A stretch of DNA of 47,549 nt from Cyclobacteriaceae bacterium (GTDB lineage Bacteria; Bacteroidota; Bacteroidia; Cytophagales; Cyclobacteriaceae). The stretch covers positions 1 through 47,549 of the forward strand of contig JALHOT010000021.1 of the NCBI GenBank assembly GCA_022842845.1. The letters are read 5' to 3'. Under the pieces are notes generated by a model that was not told the origin of the DNA, did no database searches, and worked only from the letters and a program-made list of their open reading frames with translations. The first letter of the stretch is position 1. Each line of letters begins with the position of its first letter. Positions 9,474 to 17,790 of the stretch are shown here, piece after piece. A program made the translations under genes and the position numbers.

Positions 9474-10532
9474 ATGGAATTTACCATACAGCAAATTGCC
9501 GCCATGCTTGGCGGTCAGATAAAAGGTAACGGACAAGCAAAAATCAATATGCTGGCCAAGATTCAGGATGCTAAGCCAGGCCAAATTGCTTTTCTATCGA
9601 ACCCCAAATACGAACAATACATCTACAGCACACAGGCCTCTGCTGTGATTGTAAAAAAAGATTTCTCCCCCAAGAAAGAGCTTGAAACAACCCTCATCCT
9701 GGTGGATGACCCTTATTCCAGTTTTACAGCCTTGCTGGAAGAGTATCACAAAATGATCAGCTTCCAAAAAGTGGGTGTAGAAGAACCTTGTTACATAGGC
9801 AGTGGCAGTACTTGTGGCAGTAATGTGTACCGTGGAGCCTTCTCTTACATTGGCAGCAATGTAAAAATTGGTGACAATGTTAAAATTCACCCCAACACTT
9901 TTGTGGGCGATAATTGTGTGATTGGCAATAACACCATCTTGCATGCAGGTGCGAAATTATACGCTGATTCAAAAGTGGGCAGTAACTGCGTTATTCACGC
10001 AGGAAGTGTGGTAGGAAGCGATGGTTTCGGTTTTGCCCCGCAACCCGATGGTACTTATAAAACCATCCCACAATTGGGCAATGTTATCCTGGAAGATAAT
10101 GTTGTGATTGGTGCGAATACTGTAATAGACTGTGCCACTCTTTTTGGTGACTCTACTATTATCCGCAAAGGCGTAAAACTCGATAACCTCATTCAAATTG
10201 CCCATAACGTAGAAATTGGTAAGAATACCGTTATGGCCGCGCAATCAGGCGTTTCTGGTTCTACCAAAGTAGGTGAAAACTGCATTATTGCTGGCCAGGT
10301 AGGTATTGCCGGGCATTTAGTTATTGCTAATAAAACAGGCATCGGAGCACAGGCGGGCATTTCCAAATCGGTAGAAGAAGAAGGAGAGAAAATCATGGGG
10401 TCACCGGCTTATGATGTAAAAGATTACTATAAATCTTATGCTGTTTTCAAAAAATTACCTGAATTGAACCAGCGCCTCCGAGAACTAGAGGAAAAGGTAC
10501 ATGCTTACAAAGCCAACGGGCAAAGCCACTGA
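9474..10532 (+). CDS. lpxD: UDP-3-O-(3-hydroxyacyl)glucosamine N-acyltransferase
   Basis: 352 residues, the normal LpxD length. Third step of lipid A synthesis: transfers a 3-hydroxyacyl chain from acyl-ACP to the 2-amino group of UDP-3-O-acyl-glucosamine. The N-terminal uridine-binding domain (residues 1-105) includes [16 protein letters not shown] left-handed beta-helix of hexapeptide repeats follows, with the catalytic histidine in [11 protein letters not shown] and the loop [13 protein letters not shown]. The C-terminal helix ends in [12 protein letters not shown]. It is followed by lpxC-fabZ and lpxA, so three early lipid A genes are contiguous, although lpxC-fabZ also has a promoter of its own. 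Confidence 0.97.
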   Translation: MEFTIQQIAAMLGGQIKGNGQAKINMLAKIQDAKPGQIAFLSNPKYEQYIYSTQASAVIVKKDFSPKKELETTLILVDDPYSSFTALLEEYHKMISFQKVGVEEPCYIGSGSTCGSNVYRGAFSYIGSNVKIGDNVKIHPNTFVGDNCVIGNNTILHAGAKLYADSKVGSNCVIHAGSVVGSDGFGFAPQPDGTYKTIPQLGNVILEDNVVIGANTVIDCATLFGDSTIIRKGVKLDNLIQIAHNVEIGKNTVMAAQSGVSGSTKVGENCIIAGQVGIAGHLVIANKTGIGAQAGISKSVEEEGEKIMGSPAYDVKDYYKSYAVFKKLPELNQRLRELEEKVHAYKANGQSH

Positions 10533-10561
10533 AATCGTTTGAATTAGGCATAAAAGTCATT

Positions 10562-10594
10562 TTTGGAATATCCCGATAAATCGGGTTAACTTTG
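10562..10594 (+). promoter_or_regulatory. Bacteroidota-type promoter for lpxC-fabZ
   Basis: A TTTG -33 box at 10562-10565 and a perfect TAnnTTTG -7 box (TAACTTTG) at 10587-10594 are separated by 21 bases. The expected transcription start is near 10601, leaving a leader of about 16 bases before the ATG at 10617. lpxC-fabZ and lpxA can therefore be transcribed independently of lpxD. Confidence 0.7.
10572..10585. repeat. Perfect dyad CCCGAT-AA-ATCGGG in the promoter spacer
   Basis: A 6-bp inverted repeat with a two-base centre lies entirely between the -33 and -7 boxes of the lpxC-fabZ promoter. A dyad in that place could bind a regulator, or be the remnant of a weak terminator for lpxD. No T-tract follows, which argues against a terminator. 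Confidence 0.5.
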
Positions 10595-10616
10595 TCGACT
10601 TTGCAGGAACCAAACC

Positions 10617-12014
10617 ATGCTTAATATCAAACAACAGACTATTCAGAAGTCGGTAACCCTTTCAGGTGTAGGCCTTCACACAGGAGCCCCTACGAAAATG
10701 ACTTTCGTACCGGCAAAACCTAACCACGGCATCAAATTTCAAAGAATTGACCTACCGGGATCCCCCATTATTGACGCGGATTGCGACAATGTGGTAGACG
10801 TTTCCAGGGGTACTACCATCGAACAAAGTGGTGGTCGTGTGAGCACTATCGAGCATACCTTGGCCGCGCTGGTAGGATTGGAAATAGACAATGTTCTTAT
10901 ACAGCTTGATGGCCCTGAATGCCCCATTATGGATGGGAGCTCCATCGAGTTTGTTAATAAATTAAAGGAAGCTGGTACCGAAGAGCAGAATGCTTTACGT
11001 GATTTCTTCGATGTGCAGGAACCTCTCTTTTATAGAGAAGCCGCCAGAAATGTAGAAATAGCTGCCTTACCCTTAGATGATTACAGAGTAACCGTGATGG
11101 TTGATTACAACTCACCCGTATTGGGGAGCCAACATGCTTCTATCACTGACATCCGCCAGTTCGAAACAGAAATTGCTTCATGCCGCACTTTCTGTTTCTT
11201 GCATGAGCTTGAAATGCTCTATAAAAACAACCTGATCCGCGGTGGTGACTTGAACAATGCTATTGTTATTGTTGATAGAATTGTGCGCGAAGACGAACTC
11301 GCCAATATTGCCGAAATGCTCGGCAAACCGAAAGTTGAAGTAAAGCATGAAGGTATTTTGAATAATGTTGAACTACGTTATAAAAATGAACCGGCACGCC
11401 ACAAACTGCTGGATGTAGTAGGCGATCTGGCATTAGCCGGAAGACCACTCAAAGCGCAGGTATTAGCTGCACGCCCAGGCCATGCCGCCAATGTGGCCTT
11501 TGCGAAAAAGTTAAAAAAGGCCATGGCTGAGGCTGATAAGCAGGGACGCCCTAAATACAATCCCAACTTACCTCCGGTTATGGATATTAATAAGATAGCG
11601 GCAACCCTGCCACATCGATATCCATTCTTGTTAATCGACAAAATCATTTACCTCGATAACGAAAGCGTTGCCGGAGTAAAGAATGTTACCATGAATGAGC
11701 CCTTTTTCCAAGGTCACTTTCCCGGCAACCCAGTGATGCCGGGTGTGCTGCAAGTAGAAGCCATGGCGCAGATTGGTGGCATTTTGGTTTTAAACACAGT
11801 TCCAGATCCTGAAAATTACTGGACCTATTTTTTAGGTATAGAAAGTTTCCGTTTCAGAAAAATGGTATTACCTGGAGACACCCTCGTTATTCAGTGTGAT
11901 CTTCTCGCCCCTATCAAAAGAGGTATTGCTAAGATGACCGGCCGCGGTTATGTAGGCAACACCCTAGTTTGTGAAGGAACCATGACCGCCAGCATTGTCC
12001 GTAAAAATTCATGA
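10617..12014 (+). CDS. lpxC-fabZ: Bifunctional LpxC deacetylase / FabZ 3-hydroxyacyl-ACP dehydratase
   Basis: 465 residues made of two enzymes. LpxC (residues 1 to about 305) commits UDP-3-O-acyl-GlcNAc to lipid A; it begins QTIQKSVTLSGVGLHTG and has zinc-site segments STIEHTLAAL and RHKLLDVVGDLALAG. FabZ (from about residue 322) dehydrates 3-hydroxyacyl-ACP in fatty acid synthesis; it has LPHRYPFLLID and the catalytic His/Glu helix in GHFPGNPVMPGVLQVEAMAQ. This fusion is characteristic of Bacteroidota and some Chlorobi. Both activities use 3-hydroxyacyl-ACP-related pools, so fusion fixes the ratio between phospholipid and lipid A branches. The stop overlaps the lpxA start by four bases (ATGA). 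Confidence 0.97.
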   Translation: MLNIKQQTIQKSVTLSGVGLHTGAPTKMTFVPAKPNHGIKFQRIDLPGSPIIDADCDNVVDVSRGTTIEQSGGRVSTIEHTLAALVGLEIDNVLIQLDGPECPIMDGSSIEFVNKLKEAGTEEQNALRDFFDVQEPLFYREAARNVEIAALPLDDYRVTVMVDYNSPVLGSQHASITDIRQFETEIASCRTFCFLHELEMLYKNNLIRGGDLNNAIVIVDRIVREDELANIAEMLGKPKVEVKHEGILNNVELRYKNEPARHKLLDVVGDLALAGRPLKAQVLAARPGHAANVAFAKKLKKAMAEADKQGRPKYNPNLPPVMDINKIAATLPHRYPFLLIDKIIYLDNESVAGVKNVTMNEPFFQGHFPGNPVMPGVLQVEAMAQIGGILVLNTVPDPENYWTYFLGIESFRFRKMVLPGDTLVIQCDLLAPIKRGIAKMTGRGYVGNTLVCEGTMTASIVRKNS

Positions 12015-12793
12015 GCCAATATCCTTTAGCCAACGTTCATCCTGAAGCCAGGATCGGTAAAAACGTAGTCATTGAACCGTTCGCGACTGTACAAAAAGAT
12101 GTAGTCATTGATGATGGCACCTGGATTGGTCCCGGTGCTGTTATCTGGGATGGATCGCGCATAGGAAAGAATGTTAAAATTTACCCGGGAGCTTCTGTAT
12201 CTTCCATTCCGCAAGATTTGAAGTTTGCAGGCGAACAAACCCAGACCTTTATTGGCGACAATACCGTCATCCGTGAATACGTAACGATTAGCCGCGGCAC
12301 AACTGATAAGATGAAAACGGCCATCGGTAAAAACTGCTTATTGATGGCCTACGTGCATGTCGCCCACGACTGCATTATTGGCAATAACTGTATCCTTGTC
12401 AACACCGTACAGGTAGCAGGGCACGTAACCATTGAAGACTGGGCCATTATTGGTGGTGCCAGCGCATTGCACCAATTTGTAAAGGTGGGAGCCCATGTGA
12501 TGGTCTCCGGTGGTTCATTGGTGCGCAAGGACATTCCTCCTTTTACTAAAGCTGCGCGCGAGCCACTTACCTATGCAGGCATTAATGCGGTTGGCTTAAA
12601 ACGCAGAGGCTTTAGCACAGATAAAATCAATGAGATTCAGGAGATCTACCGCTACATCTTTATGCGCGGCTTGAATAATTCTAAAGCTATAGAGATGATC
12701 GAGGCAGAATTACCCGAAAGTGAGGAGAGAAATTTAATTCTGAACTTCATTAAAGAATCAGAACGGGGCATCATGAAAGGCTACGGCAATTAA
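12011..12793 (+). CDS. lpxA: UDP-N-acetylglucosamine O-acyltransferase
   Basis: 260 residues, normal length. First step of lipid A synthesis: acylates UDP-GlcNAc at the 3-hydroxyl from 3-hydroxyacyl-ACP. The N-terminal two thirds are hexapeptide repeats of a left-handed beta-helix; the catalytic histidine is in LLMAYVHVAHDCIIGNN. AREPLTYAGINAVGLKRRGF marks the junction to the C-terminal helical domain. Translation is coupled to lpxC-fabZ through an ATGA overlap. The single TAA stop is followed at once, in the same frame, by the ABC ATPase reading frame. Confidence 0.97.
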   Translation: MSQYPLANVHPEARIGKNVVIEPFATVQKDVVIDDGTWIGPGAVIWDGSRIGKNVKIYPGASVSSIPQDLKFAGEQTQTFIGDNTVIREYVTISRGTTDKMKTAIGKNCLLMAYVHVAHDCIIGNNCILVNTVQVAGHVTIEDWAIIGGASALHQFVKVGAHVMVSGGSLVRKDIPPFTKAAREPLTYAGINAVGLKRRGFSTDKINEIQEIYRYIFMRGLNNSKAIEMIEAELPESEERNLILNFIKESERGIMKGYGN

Positions 12794-13438
12794 TTGCCAA
12801 TAAATTTGGGGAATCCGACTACTTACTTAGAGGCGCAACAACTTGGGAAGCGTTTTAACCGCGAATGGATTTTTCGTGACCTGAGCCATCAATTTATCGC
12901 TGGCAATACCTACGCGATTATAGGTCCTAACGGGTCTGGTAAATCAACACTACTCCAGGTATTATGGGGCCAAGTCCCTGCCAGTGCAGGAATCGTTCAA
13001 TACCAGATCAATGGCCATCCGATGGCGATGGAGGACATATACCAATCTGTGAGCATCGCTACCCCTTACCTCGACTTAATCGAAGAATTTACTTTAGTAG
13101 AAATGCTTGCTTTTCATTTCAAAATGAGAAAACCCAGAGCAGGCTTTGCCACAAAAGACCTGGCCCGCATTTTTGAACTTGATCATGCAAAAGATAAATT
13201 GATTGGTCACTTTTCATCAGGCATGCGGCAGCGGCTGAAACTGGGGCTGGCCATTTATACCCAGGCCAGTTTCATCTTTTTGGACGAACCCTTCACCAAC
13301 CTGGATGAAAAAGCCATCAAATGGTATGAAAATCAATTGCAACAATTAAAGGATACCGTTGTTTTTATTGCCTCTAATGACCCAAGGGAATATGAAAATA
13401 GCCATGAGAAGATCAAACTCAGCAACTATAAATCATAG
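12794..13438 (+). CDS. ABC transporter ATP-binding protein (stand-alone, CcmA-like size)
   Basis: 214 residues. Walker A GPNGSGKST at residues 44-52, signature FSSGMRQRLKLG and Walker B FIFLDEPFTNLDE make it a competent ABC ATPase. No permease gene is adjacent, so its membrane partner must be elsewhere. The start is unusual: no ATG is available near the N-terminus, and the first possible starts are TTG at 12794, directly after the lpxA stop, or TTG at 12806. The domain begins near residue 12, so either works. The gene lies in the same frame as lpxA, separated by one TAA. It could be a cytochrome c maturation CcmA-type subunit or a general exporter ATPase; sequence alone does not decide. Confidence 0.85.
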   Translation: MPINLGNPTTYLEAQQLGKRFNREWIFRDLSHQFIAGNTYAIIGPNGSGKSTLLQVLWGQVPASAGIVQYQINGHPMAMEDIYQSVSIATPYLDLIEEFTLVEMLAFHFKMRKPRAGFATKDLARIFELDHAKDKLIGHFSSGMRQRLKLGLAIYTQASFIFLDEPFTNLDEKAIKWYENQLQQLKDTVVFIASNDPREYENSHEKIKLSNYKS

Positions 13439-13510
13439 GGGTTACTTGTTTGGGGCATAATCAATTTATAGCCTATAACTATAAAGCCTTTTATAAACCG
13501 ACATTTTCCT

Positions 13511-13518
13511 TATTTTTG
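13511..13518 (+). promoter_or_regulatory. -7 element (TATTTTTG) for the small lipoprotein gene
   Basis: TATTTTTG matches TAnnTTTG. Transcription should begin near 13525, which favours the ATG at 13538 over that at 13529 as the start. No convincing -33 TTG is seen at 19-21 bases. Confidence 0.4.
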
Positions 13519-13537
13519 ACTAATATTAATGATCCAC

Positions 13538-14026
13538 ATGAAGTTTTTAAGAATTAATCCCCTGCTTCTGGTTCTGGTAGCTGCCATGCTCGTTGTTAGC
13601 TGCAAACCCGGAAAAGATCCAGACCCATTTGAGAAAATCCAACTTGCCAAATTTGCTAAAACCTGGACTATCCAATCTGCCAAGCTTGACAACGTAACCC
13701 GTGATGATTTTAGCACGATTACTTTAGTATTGGCAGGGACTTTCAATAACAACTCACCAGAAGGGCCTTATCAATACACAGTTAACGGTACCAGACCCAA
13801 CCCAAGTCCATGGCCTGCCAGTGGTTCTTGGTCTTTTGCTGAAGGTGAAGGTGCCAAAACGGTTGTGATCAGAGATCCGGGTACAGACGATCTTCAAATG
13901 AACTACGCACTTTCTGCTGATGCAAAAACTTTAACCCTTACCTTCAATGTAACCGGACCAGGATGGGCCGGCTCTCGTACCAATGAAGTGGAAGGAAATT
14001 GGGAATTTGTGTTTACTACGAATTAA
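13538..14026 (+). CDS. Small lipoprotein, unrecognised family (homologue of the one at 43713)
   Basis: 162 residues from the ATG at 13538; an alternative ATG at 13529 adds three residues. The N-terminus is a lipoprotein signal with lipobox LVVSC and cysteine 22. The mature part looks like an all-beta, lipocalin-like small domain: a KTWTIQSAKLDN start, then NPSPWPASGSWSF, VVIRDPGTDDL, TLTLTFNVTGPGWAG and the final GNWEFVF. The same order of motifs occurs in the lipoprotein at 43713-44165. It has its own promoter and terminator and looks monocistronic. I do not recognise the family; lipocalin-like DUFs of Bacteroidota are the nearest in style. Function unknown; probably anchored in the outer membrane. 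Confidence 0.8.
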   Translation: MKFLRINPLLLVLVAAMLVVSCKPGKDPDPFEKIQLAKFAKTWTIQSAKLDNVTRDDFSTITLVLAGTFNNNSPEGPYQYTVNGTRPNPSPWPASGSWSFAEGEGAKTVVIRDPGTDDLQMNYALSADAKTLTLTFNVTGPGWAGSRTNEVEGNWEFVFTTN

Positions 14027-14046
14027 TCCTTAACCTAAGTTCAAAT

Positions 14047-14074
14047 AAAAAAAGCTCCTCTCGGAGCTTTTTTT
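14047..14074. terminator. Bidirectional intrinsic terminator
   Basis: A perfect 12-bp stem (seven A then GCTCC, loop TCTC, GGAGC then seven T) sits between the convergent lipoprotein and mutS2 genes. The A and T tracts let it work in both directions. It overlaps the mutS2 stop codon by two bases. Confidence 0.9.
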
Positions 14075-16439
14075 ATTTCAATACGACAATGGTGATCCCA
14101 TCTCCGCCTCTATCGGCATGCTCATCTTTAAAAGATGCTACCTGCTTATATTGTTTGAGCTTGTCCCGAATCACTTTTCGAAGTACTCCCTCTCCTTTGC
14201 CGTGCAAAATCCTCAACTCTCCGTGGCCTAAGAGAATGGCCGAATCCATGAAAGACTCCAATACAGGCATGAGCTCTTCCACACGCTTACCCCTTACATC
14301 TAAACTTGGATTAAAGGCTGCTTGCTTCTCATATAAGTTAATGCCGGCACTGCGAAGTTTTGTCGCCAGTTCTTTTTGAACTGCTCCCTCGACCTTCTCA
14401 AGCTTACTTAGGCTTACGGTTGTCTTTAATTCTCCGAATTGTACTAAAGCATTTTTACCTTGAAGAGATAAAATCAAACCGCTCCCCATCTGTCCGATAA
14501 TTCTCACCCTATCTCCTTCTTCAATTCTTTCGGCCTTTGGCACCGGTGCTTGTGGTAAGCCCTTGGCTACATTGTGTGATAGATCCTGCAAGGACTTCCT
14601 CACTTTTATGGTCTCTTTTTTCTCGGCCTTGTTCTCACGAATGTGCCTGATGGTTTTTTCGATCTCTCGGTTGGTTGTCTTTAACAAAGACATGGCCTCT
14701 TCCTTGGCCTTACCAATAATATCCTTTTTCTTACTCTCCAACTCGGTAGACAAACGCTGGTATTTTGCTAATGTCTCCTGCAATTCAACTTGAAGTTTTT
14801 CTACTTGCTTAGTTTTCTCCTCATGCTCTTTTCTTTCCAGTTCTAAGGCGCGCGATAATTTTTCGAAGCCGGCCAAATCTGTGCCTACCAGTTTCTCTGC
14901 TTCTTGCAGCGTCTTAGGCGAAAGCCCTGTCTTCCTGGCAATCTCTAATGCAAAAGAACTGCCTGGCTTTCCTATTTCCAGTTGATAAAGCGGTTGTAAT
15001 TGTTCCTCATCAAAACGCATAGCAGCATTCTGTATGCCTGCAGCCTGATCTGCGAACAACTTTAAATTATAATAATGCGTGGTAGCGAGGCCCCACACTT
15101 TTTTTTCGAGCAGCGAAGCCAGTATGGCCTGCGCAATAGCTCCTCCAAAATTTGGATCAGTACCTGAGCCAAGTTCATCCAGCAAAACCAAAGAATGCTC
15201 GTTGGCTTGCTGTAAGAAAACATTCATGTTCTTCAGGTGACTACTATAGGTGCTTAAATCATTTTCAAGCGACTGCTGATCGCCAATGTCTAAGAGTATA
15301 TCTTTAAATATGCCAACCTTTGAGTAATCAGCGAGTGGAATAAGTAAACCGCACTGAACCATGTACTGCAGGAGACCTACTGTTTTAAGACAGACAGATT
15401 TACCTCCGGCATTAGGCCCCGAAACCAACAAAACTTTGTTATGCTCATTAAGGCGTATGGTCAAAGGTACCACCTCTCTTTTGCCTTTGAAACTTAGCAT
15501 CAAAATGGGGTGCTTGGCTTGATACCAATCAATTTCAGGTTTATTATCCAAAACCGGCATGACAGCATCTAAGTCCCGCGCCAGTTTAGCTTTAGCTCTT
15601 ATAAAATCTATAGTAGCCTGAAAAGCATAGGCCGTTTTTAAAACAGGCAAATCGATACGTACACGAGAAGTTAAGGCTGTTAAAATGCGCACCACTTCTC
15701 TTCTCTCTGCATGTTCGAGATCTCGAATTTCATTATTGGTATCCAGCATTTCTGCCGGCTCCATAAACACAGTTTGGCCGGTAGCCGATTCATCCTGGAT
15801 GAAACCTTTCAACTTGCGCTTATGCTCTGCCAAAATCGGGATCACCACGCGCCCATCTCTAATGGTCGGTAAAGCCCCTTCTGGTACCCACTTCTCTTGC
15901 ACAGCCTGTCTGAAAATCTGATCAGCAATCTTTCTCAACCGAGCCTGCTCATCACGCAACTTTCTGCGAATAGCCTGCAGCTCAACGCTGGCATTATCCT
16001 TTACTTGTGCGGCATCATCGATTTTGCTTACGATTTCCTTCTGTAATTCCTGCGTACTCATCACAGGTGCCGAAAGCCTAAAAAGCTCAGGAAACTCTTC
16101 CTGATATTTAGTAAGAAAAGATTTACAAGCCTGTATACTTGTGAGCGAGTTTGACAAATCAAGAAAGTCGCGTTCATCTAAAAAATTACCTTCGATGGCT
16201 GCTTTACCAAACCAGTTTTCCGGATCAACAAAATGGCGGGAAGGAAAATCCAGGGAGCGCTCCTCAATGGATTTGAATTCTGACGTTTGCTTTAACTGAA
16301 GTGCAATAAAGGTAGCATTACTACTAAACTTCATAGAAGCCACCAACCGCTCTCCTGATGCCGAAAGACAATACTTATTCAGTCTTTGCCTGATCTGGTC
16401 AAACCCTAATTTAACTTCAAGATTATCGGGGTAAATCAT
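14073..16439 (-). CDS. mutS2: Endonuclease MutS2
   Basis: 788 residues, normal MutS2 length. A MutS-family ATPase with a C-terminal Smr nuclease domain, linked in other bacteria to suppression of recombination or rescue of collided ribosomes. Walker A GPNAGGKS lies near residue 340, Walker B in VLLDELGSGTD near residue 415, and the family signature ATTHYYNLK follows. A long charged coiled coil occupies about residues 510-630. The Smr domain begins near residue 710 with LDVRGKRVEE and has HGKGEGVLR. The mismatch-recognition domain of MutS is absent, as expected. Its start overlaps the DUF4296 gene stop by four bases, so the two are translationally coupled. Confidence 0.96.
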   Translation of the reverse strand: MIYPDNLEVKLGFDQIRQRLNKYCLSASGERLVASMKFSSNATFIALQLKQTSEFKSIEERSLDFPSRHFVDPENWFGKAAIEGNFLDERDFLDLSNSLTSIQACKSFLTKYQEEFPELFRLSAPVMSTQELQKEIVSKIDDAAQVKDNASVELQAIRRKLRDEQARLRKIADQIFRQAVQEKWVPEGALPTIRDGRVVIPILAEHKRKLKGFIQDESATGQTVFMEPAEMLDTNNEIRDLEHAERREVVRILTALTSRVRIDLPVLKTAYAFQATIDFIRAKAKLARDLDAVMPVLDNKPEIDWYQAKHPILMLSFKGKREVVPLTIRLNEHNKVLLVSGPNAGGKSVCLKTVGLLQYMVQCGLLIPLADYSKVGIFKDILLDIGDQQSLENDLSTYSSHLKNMNVFLQQANEHSLVLLDELGSGTDPNFGGAIAQAILASLLEKKVWGLATTHYYNLKLFADQAAGIQNAAMRFDEEQLQPLYQLEIGKPGSSFALEIARKTGLSPKTLQEAEKLVGTDLAGFEKLSRALELERKEHEEKTKQVEKLQVELQETLAKYQRLSTELESKKKDIIGKAKEEAMSLLKTTNREIEKTIRHIRENKAEKKETIKVRKSLQDLSHNVAKGLPQAPVPKAERIEEGDRVRIIGQMGSGLILSLQGKNALVQFGELKTTVSLSKLEKVEGAVQKELATKLRSAGINLYEKQAAFNPSLDVRGKRVEELMPVLESFMDSAILLGHGELRILHGKGEGVLRKVIRDKLKQYKQVASFKDEHADRGGDGITIVVLK

Positions 16440-16810
16440 TGTTGAGGTTGTGTTACTGTAAGCTTTTGCTCACGTAAATTGAGTGAATCAACAACAACAG
16501 CATAGATTTTGTCAAGGACAAGAGGCTGCGATACATAATAATCCATAGAGGCTTTAAATACTGTATCGTTTACACCTATGCGCTCAAAAATGATGGGGCG
16601 GGCTATTTCAAAAACCTTTTCAGCAGAATCGCGCCTCAAATTAAGTCGGTTGATCCGCTCTTCATTTTCATACAACTGTATTAGGACCCTAATCATTTCC
16701 TGCTCGTTTAAAACATTTTCTGGTTTTCTCTCCTGGGTACAAGCAAAAGCAAAAAAAGCAACCAACAGGCAAAAAAGCCCTTGAAAGAAAGAAAAGTACT
16801 GTCGTATCAT
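16436..16810 (-). CDS. DUF4296 family lipoprotein
   Basis: 124 residues. The signal peptide ends in a lipobox-like AFAC with cysteine 24. The mature part is helical: VLNEQEMIRVLIQLYENEER, then a segment ending ARPIIFERIGVNDTVFKASM and DYYVSQPLVLDKIYAVVVDSL. This arrangement is typical of the Bacteroidota-restricted DUF4296 family, whose function is unknown. It leads a two-gene operon with mutS2 (ATGA overlap). A good -7 element lies upstream at 16888-16895, in the divergent intergenic region shared with the DUF58 gene. Confidence 0.8.
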   Translation of the reverse strand: MIRQYFSFFQGLFCLLVAFFAFACTQERKPENVLNEQEMIRVLIQLYENEERINRLNLRRDSAEKVFEIARPIIFERIGVNDTVFKASMDYYVSQPLVLDKIYAVVVDSLNLREQKLTVTQPQQ

Positions 16811-16887
16811 AAAAACCGTTTAAATAGGGGCAATTACTTATTTTTGTTTCTTTAACCTTCAATTGGTTAAGTTGCCCAACACAGAAG

Positions 16888-16895
16888 CAAATATA
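16888..16895 (-). promoter_or_regulatory. -7 element (TATATTTG) for the DUF4296-mutS2 operon
   Basis: Read on the minus strand, TATATTTG is a perfect TAnnTTTG match about 78 bases upstream of the DUF4296 start. A TTTG at the -33 position is not evident. The same 99-base divergent region has an inverted repeat TTAACC-N7-GGTTAA at 16852-16870. Confidence 0.4.
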
Positions 16896-16909
16896 CTGCC
16901 TGATTGCAG

Positions 16910-17788
16910 ATGAAAGAGCTGTTAAAAAAGTTAAGGAGGTACGAAATCCAGATCCGCAAGGCAATCAATAGCCATATGATGGGCGATTTCCATTCAATCT
17001 TTAAGGGCTCGGGCCTGGAGTTTGACGATGTACGGCCCTACCAATATGGAGATGACATCAGGAGTATTGACTGGAATGTGTCGGCCAAGGGGCATGGGCT
17101 TTTTGTCAAGACCTTCAGAGAAGACAAAGAGCAAACCGTTTTCTTTATTCTGGATGTAAGTGCCTCGCAAAACATAGGCAACGAAGGACGGACCAAGAGC
17201 GATATAGGCAAAGAAATATGCGGTGTTCTGTCACTGGCAGCAACCAAAGAATCAAGCCACGTGGGACTCATCTGCTTTTCTGATAAAAATGAATTGTACC
17301 TCAAGCCGACCAAAGGCAACAGTCAGGCATATGAAATCATATCGGCCTTAACCAAGCTGCAACCCAAATCTAAAACCACCAACCTTGGCAAAGCCATTTC
17401 TTTTGCCGTCAATATCATTAAAAGAAGAAGTGTGATCATTATGATCTCTGACTTTATTGATAGCGGAGATTATTTTCACGACTTAAAAGCTCTTGCCAAC
17501 AGGCATGATCTGGTGCTGATTCACGTAAGTGATGCCCGCGAAACCAGTCTGCCAAAGCTGGGCATTATTCCGGTACAGGATAAAGAAAGCGGCAAGACTT
17601 TATGGATCAATACTTCTTTCGGAGACTTTCGTCAAAAAATATCCCATCAGGTAGAAAACAGAAAAGAAGAGCTGGCAAAATTCTCGCGCAAACACCAAAT
17701 CAATTTTATCTCACTCAGCACTTCAGAAGATTATGTGCCCAAATTGCTTCGCCTGTTTAAAGTACGTAACCGAACAATGAAAGTTTAA
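16910..17788 (+). CDS. DUF58 domain protein of a Bat-type cluster
   Basis: 292 residues from the ATG at 16910 (a TTG at 16904 is also in frame). The DUF58 core is clear: FKGSGLEFDDVRPYQYGDD, then IRSIDWNVSAK, followed by a von Willebrand factor A-like fold with VFFILDVSASQN (DxSxS-like) and IIMISDFIDSGDY. These proteins accompany MoxR AAA ATPases and BatA-type membrane proteins, thought to act as a chaperone or metal-insertion assembly at the cytoplasmic membrane. Here no moxR precedes it; the upstream neighbour is a divergent lipoprotein gene. The next gene starts two bases after the stop. Confidence 0.9.
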   Translation: MKELLKKLRRYEIQIRKAINSHMMGDFHSIFKGSGLEFDDVRPYQYGDDIRSIDWNVSAKGHGLFVKTFREDKEQTVFFILDVSASQNIGNEGRTKSDIGKEICGVLSLAATKESSHVGLICFSDKNELYLKPTKGNSQAYEIISALTKLQPKSKTTNLGKAISFAVNIIKRRSVIIMISDFIDSGDYFHDLKALANRHDLVLIHVSDARETSLPKLGIIPVQDKESGKTLWINTSFGDFRQKISHQVENRKEELAKFSRKHQINFISLSTSEDYVPKLLRLFKVRNRTMKV

Positions 17789-17790
17789 TC

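Noticed and set aside
13999-14379. Plus-strand frame running from the lipoprotein end through the terminator into mutS2
   Set aside because: It crosses a strong terminator and is antisense to the mutS2 Smr domain; its composition is that of a shadow frame.
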